Source: Ensifer adhaerens (GTDB lineage: Bacteria > Pseudomonadota > Alphaproteobacteria > Rhizobiales > Rhizobiaceae). Taken from it: DNA of 64,000 nucleotides. The notes beneath the pieces are model-generated. The model did no database searches, was not told the origin of the DNA, and was given only the letters and a program-made list of their open reading frames with translations. This document shows positions 41,542-49,442 of this stretch, piece after piece. The translations under genes were made by a program, and so were the position numbers. The DNA lies in the NCBI RefSeq assembly GCF_020035535.1, contig NZ_CP083350.1, forward strand, positions 2,366,501-2,430,500. The letters run 5' to 3'. Every line of letters begins with the position of its first letter. Positions within the stretch are counted from its first letter, which is position 1.

Positions 41542-42283
41542 GCATCAGTTCGATGACGAAGTCGTAGACGTCGCCCCGGTACTTGGTCTGGGTGAACTCG
41601 ACGATCTGCCCGTCTGCCAGGAAACAACGCCGCTCCATGACCAGCAGGCTGGTATCTTCGGGCGTTTCGAGCAGGCGCCGCTCCTCCTCGCTCGCGGGCT
41701 TTGCCTGCATGCGCTGCAGCGCCCGGACGGGAAGGGCGCCGTGGGCGGCGAGATACTCGTACAGTGATGCGCCGATTGCACCGGGATCCGGCACGAAACG
41801 GGCGGGGAGCGATGCCGTTTCGATTGCGATCGGGGTGTCGTTGGCGGTTCTCAGGCGCCGGAGGCGCACGATTTTTTCTCCCGCCGGAATGCCGAGCGCC
41901 ATCATTTCGGCGGGTGACGGGCGGCTGATTTCGCGCGAAATCCAGGTGCAGCCGGGCTCGAGGCCGCGCGAGCGCATATCTTCGGAAAAGCTCGTCATCG
42001 TCGCCAGCGACTTCTCGACGCGTGAGGAGACCACGGTCTTCGCTCCTTGCCGGCGGTCAAGGAGGCCATCGGCGACAAGGCCTTCGATGGCCTTGCGCAC
42101 GGTCACGCGCGAGATGGATAGGCCCTCGCTCAAGTCCCGTTCGCTGGGGATGACTGCGCCGCGGCGCAATGTCGACGCGTTGATCGCCTGCTTGATCGCC
42201 TCTTCCAGTCGACGGTAGAGCGGCTCGCCGCTATCGCCCGACATGGCGCGCGCAAGAAAATCGAGAGTTGCCTGATCGCTCAT
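41537..42283 (-). CDS. GntR-family regulator with UTRA domain (NanR/NagR-like)
   Basis: A 248-residue regulator. The N-terminal GntR winged helix is at about 18-85 (PLYRRLEEAIKQAINASTLR, IPSERDLSEGLSISRVTVRK), followed by a UTRA ligand domain (SLATMTSFSEDMRSRGLEPG, FTQTKYRGDVYDFVIELMR). UTRA proteins of this type sense amino-sugar phosphates, which suits nanE/nanK. It is encoded immediately upstream of nanE on the same strand. ATG 42283 has AAGGTGAT upstream; a GTG three codons earlier is possible. It probably represses its own gene and the nan/ABC genes through the two identical 12-mers. Confidence 0.83.
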   Translation of the reverse strand: MSDQATLDFLARAMSGDSGEPLYRRLEEAIKQAINASTLRRGAVIPSERDLSEGLSISRVTVRKAIEGLVADGLLDRRQGAKTVVSSRVEKSLATMTSFSEDMRSRGLEPGCTWISREISRPSPAEMMALGIPAGEKIVRLRRLRTANDTPIAIETASLPARFVPDPGAIGASLYEYLAAHGALPVRALQRMQAKPASEEERRLLETPEDTSLLVMERRCFLADGQIVEFTQTKYRGDVYDFVIELMR

Positions 42284-42334
42284 GAGGATCACCTTTTCGA
42301 GATGAGTCCTTATGCAAAATTTTTCGTCGGTTTT

Positions 42335-42349
42335 AAACTGGTATTATCA
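42335..42349. promoter_or_regulatory. Candidate GntR operator upstream of the gntR gene
   Basis: AAACTGGTATTATCA contains the same ACTGGTATTATC 12-mer as the site before nanE, about 55 bp before the gntR start. Two exact copies at the only two expected promoters argue for an autoregulated GntR operator. Confidence 0.6.
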
Positions 42350-42454
42350 ACGAGCGTCGCTAGGCGCGCCAAACTCCCGTCTTGGCGCCGATCCGGCGGC
42401 GAGTGCCGGGGTGCCCGGCGACAGGCACAGCATGGAGTCGCCACCGATCTCCAC

Positions 42455-43150
42455 TCAGTTTGCCTGGTCGCCTTCGATTTTTCCGGGTGCGCCCAGCCGG
42501 TTCTCGGCACGGGTAACCGCCAGGCTGTCGGCAGGGCTTCCCGACGGATCGCCGTCGCCGAACACATCCATGGTGCAGGTGTGCAGAATGGTGGTGGGCT
42601 CACCCGTGTGGTTCCACATCGTGTGGGTGCGCAGTGAAGGAAAGTGGGCAGAATCGCCCGGTTCCAGCACCACGCGCTCGCCGTCCACCTCCAGCGTCAA
42701 AGCCCCCTGGAGAATGAAGAAGATCTCTTCGCCTTCGTGCGACATCGGTTCGCTGCGGTGACCGGGTGGCTCGTGGATGATGGTGCTCCTCAGCACATTT
42801 CCGGGAAAGGAGGCGGAGAGCCGCTCGTAGGAGACGGCATTGCCGCCTTCTCCACCCAGCCCATAGATCGGCCGGTGTTCGCGGCGGGTGAAAGGTGTTG
42901 CGACTTTCGGTGGATTGAGGAAGCTGCCGGCCTCGACCTTCAGCGTCCGGCAGACGGCGATCAGCGAGGTCAGCGAGGGGACGGTGATGCCGCGCTCGAT
43001 CTGCGAAATGAAGCCGACGGAAAAGCCTGCCTCGTTGGCGACCTCCTGAAGCGTCATTTTCAGTGTCTTGCGCCGTTGACGCAGGCGATCACCGAGCGAT
43101 GGCGCCTCAGCCTCGCCGGTCGATGCACCGCTGGCATGTTCCGTCGTCAC
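42455..43150 (-). CDS. XRE-family regulator with C-terminal cupin domain
   Basis: A 231-residue protein. Residues 18-75 form an XRE helix-turn-helix (LRQRRKTLKMTLQEVANEAG, SVGFISQIERGITVPSLTSL); residues about 130-200 form a cupin (EPMSHEGEEIFFILQGALTL, VVLEPGDSAHFPS). Proteins of this build regulate amine, amino-acid or polyamine catabolism (PuuR, for example). A 17-bp palindrome lies 60 bp upstream of the start and is the likely autoregulatory operator. No clear target operon adjoins; the gene upstream on the same strand is a small membrane protein. A disordered tail of 30 residues ends the protein. Confidence 0.85.
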   Translation of the reverse strand: MTTEHASGASTGEAEAPSLGDRLRQRRKTLKMTLQEVANEAGFSVGFISQIERGITVPSLTSLIAVCRTLKVEAGSFLNPPKVATPFTRREHRPIYGLGGEGGNAVSYERLSASFPGNVLRSTIIHEPPGHRSEPMSHEGEEIFFILQGALTLEVDGERVVLEPGDSAHFPSLRTHTMWNHTGEPTTILHTCTMDVFGDGDPSGSPADSLAVTRAENRLGAPGKIEGDQAN

Positions 43151-43210
43151 TATCTGTCCCCTTATCGTCTCTCCTCAAGCTAGGGTGTGCCCGGATTTCC
43201 TGTCAATCGA

Positions 43211-43227
43211 TTTTAGGTATCCTAAAA
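43211..43227. promoter_or_regulatory. 17-bp palindrome, probable XRE-cupin operator
   Basis: TTTTAGG-TAT-CCTAAAA is a perfect inverted repeat (7-bp arms), AT-rich against its surroundings and 61 bp before the XRE-cupin start, where a promoter is expected. Confidence 0.7.
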
Positions 43228-43268
43228 ACCGCGATGACAGCGGCAGCCGGAAACGGCGAGGGGGCAAG

Positions 43269-43292
43269 CCCTTGGCGGAAGGTCGCCAAGGG
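43269..43292. terminator. Hairpin downstream of the DUF2798 gene
   Basis: Stem CCCTTGGCG / CGCCAAGGG (9 bp) with a 6-base loop, 27 bp past the stop of the small membrane protein gene on the minus strand. No U run. Confidence 0.5.
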
Positions 43293-43318
43293 TGAACGGC
43301 GAGCGTTGTGCTGCCATC

Positions 43319-43567
43319 TCAGGAACTGCCGCGCGGTTGCTCCACGGTCGCCGCCACGATCCGACGTACGATCGGAAGGACCACGAGCAAGCTCGGGAAC
43401 GCGACCAGCCAGGAAAAGATCCAAGCCTTGAGCCAAAGTGACAGCATGTCCGATTGAAGGCCGCTGCCGCTCGCCGTCGAGACGAAGGAGACGATGGCGG
43501 ACATCAGCACGGAAAGGACCAGTGGCATGACGATTCCCTGATATCGATGTGGAAGTTTCTTTGGCAT
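43319..43567 (-). CDS. DUF2798 small membrane protein
   Basis: An 82-residue protein with two membrane helices (GIVMPLVLSVLMSAIVSFVS and WIFSWLVAFPSLLVVLPIVR). The opening KLPHRYQGIVMPLVLSVLMS and LWLKAWIFSWLVAFP block match DUF2798. These proteins are common in proteobacteria near metabolic or redox genes; the function is unknown. The gene stands 68 bp downstream of the NmrA-like gene on the same strand... read in minus orientation it follows that gene, and may be co-transcribed with it. Confidence 0.75.
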   Translation of the reverse strand: MPKKLPHRYQGIVMPLVLSVLMSAIVSFVSTASGSGLQSDMLSLWLKAWIFSWLVAFPSLLVVLPIVRRIVAATVEQPRGSS

Positions 43568-43635
43568 GCTGGTGAACTCCAGGGCTTTGCAGGGATGGGG
43601 ATGTCCGTCGGTATGGCGCCGGACCGTCCTTGTGG

Positions 43636-44505
43636 CTAGGCGTGTGTCAATTCACGGATGAAGCTTTCGAGGCTACGGGGGGCGCGCTGAAGCGCTGCGC
43701 GAAGTGTCAGGCTGTTTCCGCCGAGGCCGACCTGCGAATAATGGGCGTGGACCTTCGCCAGCAGTTCCAGTTGATGGTCGCTGTACTTGCTGCGGATCGG
43801 TGCTGCCCATTCATGAAAGCTGATGGTTCCGGCAACGATCGGTCGCCCGAGTGCCTCGCTCATCATCCGGACGATTTCCTCGCGATCGTGCCGGCCCTCG
43901 GCGCAAAGTTCGAGCGTCGCATAGGCAAGGCGATCCTCGGTGAGTGCGATCGCCGCGACTTCGGCGACGTCGCGGTAGTCGACACGGGCAATGCGCGTCG
44001 ACGCGGGAAAAGGTTCGGCGAAGGTGCCGGTTGCAAGCACGCTCGCCCAAGCCGCACGCAGGTTCTGCATGAAATTGGCCGGATGCAGGACGGTGTATTC
44101 GAGCGGCGAGGAATAGAGCGCGTCCTCCACCGGGATCTTTGCCGCATGGTTCTTAAGCCGCACATTGGTCGGCTGGATGACCGAGGAGAAGACGAACTTC
44201 CTGACGCCGGCGCGAACGGCGGCTTCGACCATCGACACGCCCATCGCCGCTTCATCCGGTGCGAAGGCCGGCCCAATATGAAAGACCCCGTTAGCGCCCT
44301 CGATCGCCCGGTCGAGGCTTTCCCGGTCGCGCAGATCGCCAATGGCGATCTCGGATGCGCCGAGCGTTCGCGCAAGGGCGCCCTGCGCTTCGTCGCGGAT
44401 CAGGGCGCGAACCGCTGCGCCGCGCCGCGCAAGTTCAGGGACAACGAGGCCGGCGAAACGGCCGGTGGCGCCGACGACGAGGATGGTGTTGGAGCGCGGG
44501 TTCAT
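43636..44505 (-). CDS. NmrA/atypical SDR-family NAD(P)-binding protein
   Basis: A 289-residue Rossmann protein. NTILVVGATGRFAGLVVPEL (6-25) is the GxxGxxG dinucleotide site of NmrA-type atypical SDRs; KFVFSSVIQPTNVRL and LEYTVLHPANFMQNL are further family blocks. It has no Tyr-x-x-x-Lys catalytic pair in the usual place, so it may be a redox sensor or a reductase of quinone (QorB-like). ATG 44505 gives the normal length; the upstream frame to 44871 is antisense to the LysR gene. It is divergent from that LysR gene (111 bp between starts), which probably regulates it. Confidence 0.8.
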   Translation of the reverse strand: MNPRSNTILVVGATGRFAGLVVPELARRGAAVRALIRDEAQGALARTLGASEIAIGDLRDRESLDRAIEGANGVFHIGPAFAPDEAAMGVSMVEAAVRAGVRKFVFSSVIQPTNVRLKNHAAKIPVEDALYSSPLEYTVLHPANFMQNLRAAWASVLATGTFAEPFPASTRIARVDYRDVAEVAAIALTEDRLAYATLELCAEGRHDREEIVRMMSEALGRPIVAGTISFHEWAAPIRSKYSDHQLELLAKVHAHYSQVGLGGNSLTLRAALQRAPRSLESFIRELTHA

Positions 44506-44594
44506 CCGGGCCTGCCTTTCGTGCGATCGAGGTGACCAGCTCAAACTAATGATGCGTAATAAATAGGACAATTGGTGCAGACTGTGATTTATTC

Positions 44595-44609
44595 TCCCGA
44601 AAATCGGGA
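44595..44609. promoter_or_regulatory. Inverted repeat between NmrA-like and LysR genes
   Basis: TCCCGA-AAA-TCGGGA, 6-bp perfect arms with a 3-base spacer, 7 bases before the LysR start and 90 bp from the divergent NmrA-like start. Could be a LysR autoregulation site or a leader hairpin. Confidence 0.4.
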
Positions 44610-44616
44610 TTATAGC

Positions 44617-45510
44617 ATGAGCCGCATCGAAGACCTGGAAGCCTTTCTGGCCATCGTCGAACAGGGTAGCCTGACGGCCGCGGCGAAACGGCTGGGGCGT
44701 CCGCTCCAGACAATCAGCCGGTCGCTCGCCATGCTCGAAGCCGATGTCGGTGTGGAATTGGTGCATCGGACCACCCGCCGCTCGATGCCGAGCGAGGCGG
44801 GCGAGAGCTTCTATCTGCGCATCAAGCCGGCAGTCGAGGAGATCCACGAGGCGCGCGAGGAAGCGGCACAACGCCGCTTCGAGCCATCAGGTATCCTGCG
44901 TCTCGGGGCGCCCAATCTGTTTGCGCCGCGGTTCCTGATGCCCGTCATTGCCGAATACATGGCGAAGTATCCTGAGGTGGAGGTCGATCTCGACCTTTCC
45001 GACGCCTTCGTCGATCTCGCCGGGGGTGGACTCGATCTGGTCGTGCGGATTGGGGATCTCCAGGATTCAGGTTTGACCGGCAAGCGCCTGGGCGCGCTTC
45101 GTCGCGTCGTCTTCGGCTCGCCTGCCTATTTCGCCCGCTTCGGCCGGCCTTTGCATCCGCTGGATCTGGCTGAGCACAGTTGCGTCACGCGCACCGGTGA
45201 CGAGCGACCCGGCGCGTGGATGTTCACCATCGACGGCCGCGCGCGTGCAATCAAGGTGAGTGGTGCGTTTCGAACCAACTCGATGAACGCGATCTATTCG
45301 GCGGTGGAGGAGGGACTTGGTCTTGGCTATTCACCGCTCTGGCAGATCAAGCACCTGATCGACGCGGGCAAGGTGGAGCTCGTGCTGGTGGACTTCGAGC
45401 CCGCCCCGGTGCCGATCCATGCGCTCTGGCTGGAGGGGCGGAGCCCTTCGGCAAAAATCCGCTACTTCCTCGATCTGCTCGGAGAGCGGCTGAAACTCGA
45501 CCGCCTCTGA
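44617..45510 (+). CDS. LysR-family regulator
   Basis: A 297-residue regulator: helix-turn-helix at about 5-62 (EDLEAFLAIVEQGSLTAAAK, QTISRSLAMLEADVGVELVH) and a CrgA-type effector domain (GLDLVVRIGDLQDSGLTGKR). ATG 44617 starts MSRIEDLEAF; 15 upstream codons are open but would include the TCCCGA-AAA-TCGGGA inverted repeat (44595-44609), which is more likely a regulatory site. It is divergent from the NmrA-like gene, its probable target. Proteins of this group often respond to oxidants or electrophiles, consistent with an NAD(P)-binding target. Confidence 0.83.
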   Translation: MSRIEDLEAFLAIVEQGSLTAAAKRLGRPLQTISRSLAMLEADVGVELVHRTTRRSMPSEAGESFYLRIKPAVEEIHEAREEAAQRRFEPSGILRLGAPNLFAPRFLMPVIAEYMAKYPEVEVDLDLSDAFVDLAGGGLDLVVRIGDLQDSGLTGKRLGALRRVVFGSPAYFARFGRPLHPLDLAEHSCVTRTGDERPGAWMFTIDGRARAIKVSGAFRTNSMNAIYSAVEEGLGLGYSPLWQIKHLIDAGKVELVLVDFEPAPVPIHALWLEGRSPSAKIRYFLDLLGERLKLDRL

Positions 45511-45559
45511 GCGGGGCAGGGCCGCTTTCTGCCGACCCTCGCCTTGAGGCGTGACGCCC

Positions 45560-46423
45560 CTACTTTGAGAATTTCTTGGCGCCGGCGACGCACAGCACGA
45601 TTGCGCCGGTCGCAGCCAGCATGCTCCAGCTGACGGGTTCGCCGAGAAGCGTCGCGGCGAGCGCCAGGCCGAAGAAGGGCTGCAGCAATTGCAGCTGTCC
45701 GACGCCGGCGACGCCGCCGAGCGCGAGGCCGCGATACCAGAAAACGAAGCCAACGAGCATGCTGAAGATCGAGACATAGGCAAGACCTGTCCAGGCGCCG
45801 TTCGTGACGGTCGCGAAGGAGGCTGGCAGCGTGAAAAGCGTGAGCGCGAGCATGATCGGCAGCGACAGGACGAGTGCCCAGCAGATCACCTGCCAGCCGC
45901 CGAGCTTGCGCGAAAGGCTGGCCCCTTCGGCATAGCCGAGGCCGCACACGATGACGGCGCCGAGCATCAGGAGGTCGCCGACAGGGGAGGCGGCAAAACC
46001 CTGCACCAGCGCAAAGCCGACGACAGCAGCACTTCCGAGCGACGAAAAGAGCCAGAAGGCCGGACGCGGCCGCTCCCCTGCGCGCAACACGCCGAAGATT
46101 GCGGTTGCCAACGGTAGAAGTCCGACGAAGACGATCAGATGCGCCGAGGTGACATGCTGCAGGGCCAGCGCGGTCAGCAACGGAAAGCCAAGCACGACGC
46201 CGAAGGCGACGATCGCCAGCGAAACGAGGTCGGTCTTCGCCGGGCGCGGCTGGCGGAAAACGAGAAGCAGCAGGAGCCCGAGCAGGCCGGCGATCGCCGC
46301 GCGCGCCACGGTCAGAAACACCGGATCGAAATCCATGACTGCGACGCGTGTTGCAGGGAGCGATCCGCTGAAGATCAGCACCCCGAGAAAACCGCTCATC
46401 CAACCGTCTGCCGTCTTGTCCAT
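45560..46423 (-). CDS. EamA-family (DMT superfamily) transporter
   Basis: A 287-residue membrane protein with ten predicted helices in two EamA repeats (about 10-140 and 150-285). FLGVLIFSGSLPATRVAVMD opens the first, and AYVSIFSMLVGFVFWYRGLA then LQPFFGLALAATLLGEPVSW is the conserved end of the second. Members export amino acids or metabolites. It is divergent from a MocR-type regulator, and a 20-bp perfect palindrome lies between the two starts. The EamA/MocR pairing suggests export or uptake control linked to an amino acid, amine or vitamin B6; the substrate is not readable. Confidence 0.85.
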   Translation of the reverse strand: MDKTADGWMSGFLGVLIFSGSLPATRVAVMDFDPVFLTVARAAIAGLLGLLLLLVFRQPRPAKTDLVSLAIVAFGVVLGFPLLTALALQHVTSAHLIVFVGLLPLATAIFGVLRAGERPRPAFWLFSSLGSAAVVGFALVQGFAASPVGDLLMLGAVIVCGLGYAEGASLSRKLGGWQVICWALVLSLPIMLALTLFTLPASFATVTNGAWTGLAYVSIFSMLVGFVFWYRGLALGGVAGVGQLQLLQPFFGLALAATLLGEPVSWSMLAATGAIVLCVAGAKKFSK

Positions 46424-46483
46424 AGCATTCTCCTTTTTCGTCTGTATCGGTCGGAGAGGCTGGCCTCGCCAGAGACAATACGG

Positions 46484-46503
46484 TACAGTTTTGCAAAACT
46501 GTA
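46484..46503. promoter_or_regulatory. 20-bp perfect palindrome between eamA and mocR-type genes
   Basis: TACAGTTTTGCAAAACTGTA is its own reverse complement with no spacer. CAATAC (46476-46481) and GTATTG (46501-46506) add a second, overlapping inverted pair. It lies 22 bp before the MocR-type start and 61 bp before eamA, so it can control both promoters. Confidence 0.75.
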
Positions 46504-46524
46504 TTGGATGGATGAGCGGTACGG

Positions 46525-47946
46525 ATGACGATTCAGGAGTTGGAGATGGGCAGCGAAACGCTGCTCGAAGGTGTGATGGCGACCATCAGGCAGCGGATCG
46601 CGGGGCGCATCCTGACGCCGGGGGCGAAGCTTCCATCGATCCGTGCCTTCGCCAACACCATGCGCGTTTCGAAATCCACCGTCGTCGAAGCCTATGAACG
46701 GCTGGTGGCCGAAGGCGTCATTCGCTCGAAGCCCGGCGCCGGTTTCTTCGTCGCCGCGCCGCTGGCTCCCCTGTCTTTGGCCGAGATCGGGCCGCGGCTT
46801 GACCGGGCCGTCGATCCGCTCTGGGTGTCGCGCCAGGCGCTGGAAACGGGCGGCAGCGTGCTGAAGCCGGGCTGCGGCTGGCTGCCGCCGAGCTGGATGC
46901 CCGAGACCGCAATTCGACGCGCGCTCAAGTCTGCGGCCAAATTGGAGGCAAGCGGGCTGACCGACTACGGAACGCCACTTGGCCATCGGCCTCTTCGCCA
47001 GCTTCTGGCACGACGTCTCGGCGAACATGGCGTCGAAGCATCTCCCGACCAGATCATCCTGACGGAATCGGGAACGCAGGCGATCGACCTTCTCTGCCGT
47101 TTCCTGATTGAGCCCGGCGATACGGTCGTGGTCGACGATCCCTGCTATTTCAACTTCCACGCCTTGCTGCGCGCCCATCGGGCCGAGGTGGTGAGCGTGC
47201 CCTATACGCCCACGGGGCCGGACCTCGAAAAATTTGCCGAGGTGCTGACGGCGTATCGACCGCGCATCTACATTACCAATTCCGCGCTTCACAATCCGAC
47301 CAGCGCCACGCTTTCCCCCGTCGTCGCTCACCGCCTGCTCAAGCTTGCCGAGCAGGCGGGTCTCACGATCGTCGAGGATGATATCTTCGCGGATTTCGAG
47401 CATACGCCCGCGCCGCGGCTCGCCGCCTTCGACGGGCTCGATCGTGTCGTGCAGATCGGCAGTTTCTCCAAGACCCTTTCCGCTTCCATTCGCTGCGGTT
47501 TCATCGCCGCACCGCGCGACTGGATAGAAGGGCTCATCGACCTGAAGATCGCCACCACATTCGGCGGGCCGAGCCTTGCGGCAGAACTGGTCTTTTCGAT
47601 GCTGAAGGATGGCAGCTACCGCAAGCACATGGAGGCGCTGCGCCAGCGCCTGGCGCGGGCGATGAGCGAAACGGCGGTGCGCCTCGGTGATGTCGGCATC
47701 ACGCCGTGGATCGAGCCGCAGGCCGGAATGTTCCTCTGGTGCCATTTGCCCGAGGGTATCGATGCGGCCGAGGTGGCGCAGAAGGCGCTGCAGCAGGAGA
47801 TCGTGCTGGCACCCGGAAATGTCTTCAGCCATGCCGGCACGGCCAACGGCTTCCTGCGCTTCAATGTCTCTCAGTGCGAAGACGAGCGGCTTTTCAGGGT
47901 TCTGCCCGCGATCATGCGCCAGTGCGATCCTGCGCGCTCGGGCTGA
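46525..47946 (+). CDS. MocR-type regulator (GntR DNA-binding domain fused to aminotransferase fold)
   Basis: A 473-residue protein. Residues 12-78 form a GntR winged helix (LPSIRAFANTMRVSKSTVVE, AYERLVAEGVIRSKPGAGFF). Residues 115-465 are a fold-type I aminotransferase domain with the PLP lysine in QIGSFSKTLSASIRCGFI (Lys316), the Asn of LHNPTSA (Asn257) and the Asp of EDDIFADFE. MocR proteins use PLP or a PLP-amino acid adduct as signal (PdxR, GabR, TauR). It is divergent from the EamA gene with a 20-bp palindrome between. ATG 46525 follows GAGCGG, a weak ribosome site. It probably activates eamA and represses itself. Confidence 0.87.
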   Translation: MTIQELEMGSETLLEGVMATIRQRIAGRILTPGAKLPSIRAFANTMRVSKSTVVEAYERLVAEGVIRSKPGAGFFVAAPLAPLSLAEIGPRLDRAVDPLWVSRQALETGGSVLKPGCGWLPPSWMPETAIRRALKSAAKLEASGLTDYGTPLGHRPLRQLLARRLGEHGVEASPDQIILTESGTQAIDLLCRFLIEPGDTVVVDDPCYFNFHALLRAHRAEVVSVPYTPTGPDLEKFAEVLTAYRPRIYITNSALHNPTSATLSPVVAHRLLKLAEQAGLTIVEDDIFADFEHTPAPRLAAFDGLDRVVQIGSFSKTLSASIRCGFIAAPRDWIEGLIDLKIATTFGGPSLAAELVFSMLKDGSYRKHMEALRQRLARAMSETAVRLGDVGITPWIEPQAGMFLWCHLPEGIDAAEVAQKALQQEIVLAPGNVFSHAGTANGFLRFNVSQCEDERLFRVLPAIMRQCDPARSG

Positions 47947-48281
47947 GTAGACCGGCATTTTGCACCCAGTTGCACGTTTTGAAGGCAATCGCCGGCGCTA
48001 TTTGGGGATGGGCCGTTGATCCCAACCTGGCCGGCGTTATTTGCCGCGGAGTCGGGCAGGTTTTGCCTATTTTTTGCGCAATTCGCTTCTTCCTTGCGCT
48101 GTTGCATTGGCGCGCTGGCGATCGCCCGTGCCGCCAATGGCTCTTTTCTCCAGATTTTCCGACTGAATCCGAATTGGCACGATTAATGCTTCTTAACAGG
48201 CATCGGTCGTCGGGCAAGCCGATCTGGATTGCCCAGCCGCTTCGGAACCCAGCCATTCCTGGCGTCATATGAGAGAACGAA
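47947..48281 (+). promoter_or_regulatory. glnII upstream region with sigma-54 (-24/-12) promoter and possible NtrC site
   Basis: A sigma-54 promoter lies at 48175-48191: TGGCACGATTAATGCTT has GG and GC exactly 10 bases apart, as the -24/-12 consensus requires. The transcript would start near 48201, giving a leader of about 80 bases. At 47961-47974 TGCACCCAGTTGCA resembles an NtrC half-site pair with short spacing; it is about 200 bp upstream, a usual enhancer distance. Rhizobial glnII is known to be NtrC/sigma-54 controlled. No gene is present here. Confidence 0.8.
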
Positions 48282-49322
48282 ATGACAAAGTTTAAGCTCG
48301 AATACATCTGGCTCGACGGTTACAAGCCCACCCCGAACCTGCGCGGCAAGACCCTGATCAAGGAATTCGACGCTTTCCCGACGCTTGAGCAGCTTCCCTT
48401 CTGGGGCTTTGACGGTTCCTCCACGATGCAGGCCGAAGGCAGCAGCTCGGACTGCGTGCTGAAGCCGGCTGCCGTCTATCCGGATCCGGAGCGCAAGAAC
48501 GGCGTTCTCGTCCTCTGCGAAGTCATGATGCCCGATGCCAAGACGCCGCATCCGTCCAACACCCGCGCTACGGTCCTTGAGGACGACGGCGCCTGGTTTG
48601 GCTTCGAGCAGGAGTACTTCTTCTACCAGAGCGGTCGCCCACTCGGCTTCCCGGACGCCGGCTTCCCCGCGCCGCAGGGCCCCTACTACTGCGGCGTCGG
48701 CTTCAGCAATGTTGGCGACGTGGCCCGCAAGATCGTCGAAGAGCATCTCGACATCTGCCTGGCTGCCGGCATCAACCATGAAGGCATCAACGCCGAAGTC
48801 GCCAAGGGCCAGTGGGAGTTCCAGGTGTTCGGCAAGGGCTCGCGCAAGGCTGCCGATGAAATCTGGCTTGCCCGCTACCTCTTGCAGCGCCTGACTGAAA
48901 AGTACGGCATCGACGTCGAGTACCACTGCAAGCCGCTCGGCGACACCGACTGGAACGGCTCGGGCATGCACGCCAACTTCTCGACCGCCTACATGCGCGA
49001 AGTCGGCGGCAAGGAATACTTCGAAGAGCTGATGGCTGCTTTCGCCGAAGCTCGTGCCGACCACATCGCCGTCTACGGCCCGGACAACCACATGCGCCTG
49101 ACCGGCAAGCATGAAACCGCCTCGATCCACCAGTTCAGCTACGGTGTTGCCGACCGTGGTGCGTCGATCCGCGTTCCGCACAGCTTCGTCAACAACGACT
49201 ACAAGGGCTACCTGGAAGACCGCCGCCCGAACTCAAAGGGCGACCCCTACCAGATCGCTTCGCAGATCCTGAAGACGATCTCCACGGTCCCGACCGACGT
49301 CGAAAAGCGCGAAGCCGCCTGA
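48282..49322 (+). CDS. glnII: Glutamine synthetase type II
   Basis: A 346-residue eukaryote-like glutamine synthetase. It forms glutamine from glutamate, ammonia and ATP in the cytoplasm. Family blocks are EYIWLDGYKPTPNLRGKT, WGFDGSSTMQAEGSSSDCVL, AWFGFEQEYFFY (metal-binding Glu), GPYYCGVG, INHEGINAEVAKGQWEFQV, DTDWNGSGMHANFSTAYMR and RGASIRVPHSF. Length is right for GSII (about 330-350) and clearly not for GSI. It has no adenylylation-site loop, so control is mostly transcriptional, through the sigma-54 promoter 91 bp upstream of the start. A strong bidirectional terminator follows. GSII is a hallmark of Rhizobiales and relatives. Confidence 0.97.
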   Translation: MTKFKLEYIWLDGYKPTPNLRGKTLIKEFDAFPTLEQLPFWGFDGSSTMQAEGSSSDCVLKPAAVYPDPERKNGVLVLCEVMMPDAKTPHPSNTRATVLEDDGAWFGFEQEYFFYQSGRPLGFPDAGFPAPQGPYYCGVGFSNVGDVARKIVEEHLDICLAAGINHEGINAEVAKGQWEFQVFGKGSRKAADEIWLARYLLQRLTEKYGIDVEYHCKPLGDTDWNGSGMHANFSTAYMREVGGKEYFEELMAAFAEARADHIAVYGPDNHMRLTGKHETASIHQFSYGVADRGASIRVPHSFVNNDYKGYLEDRRPNSKGDPYQIASQILKTISTVPTDVEKREAA

Positions 49323-49386
49323 TTTGTCTCGCCCGTCGCGCACGAGGGCGCCGGGCCAAATCGACGGGGTCGAGCTTTTCGCGACC

Positions 49387-49421
49387 AAAAAAAACGCCCC
49401 GCGGTTTGCGGGGCGTTTTTT
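49387..49421. terminator. Strong bidirectional Rho-independent terminator after glnII
   Basis: Stem ACGCCCCGC / GCGGGGCGT (9 bp) around GGTTT, flanked by a run of eight A on the left and six T on the right. It can stop glnII transcription on the plus strand and the ABC importer operon (last stop at 49443) on the minus strand. Confidence 0.93.
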
Positions 49422-49442
49422 GTTTGCTGGTCAACTGACGGC

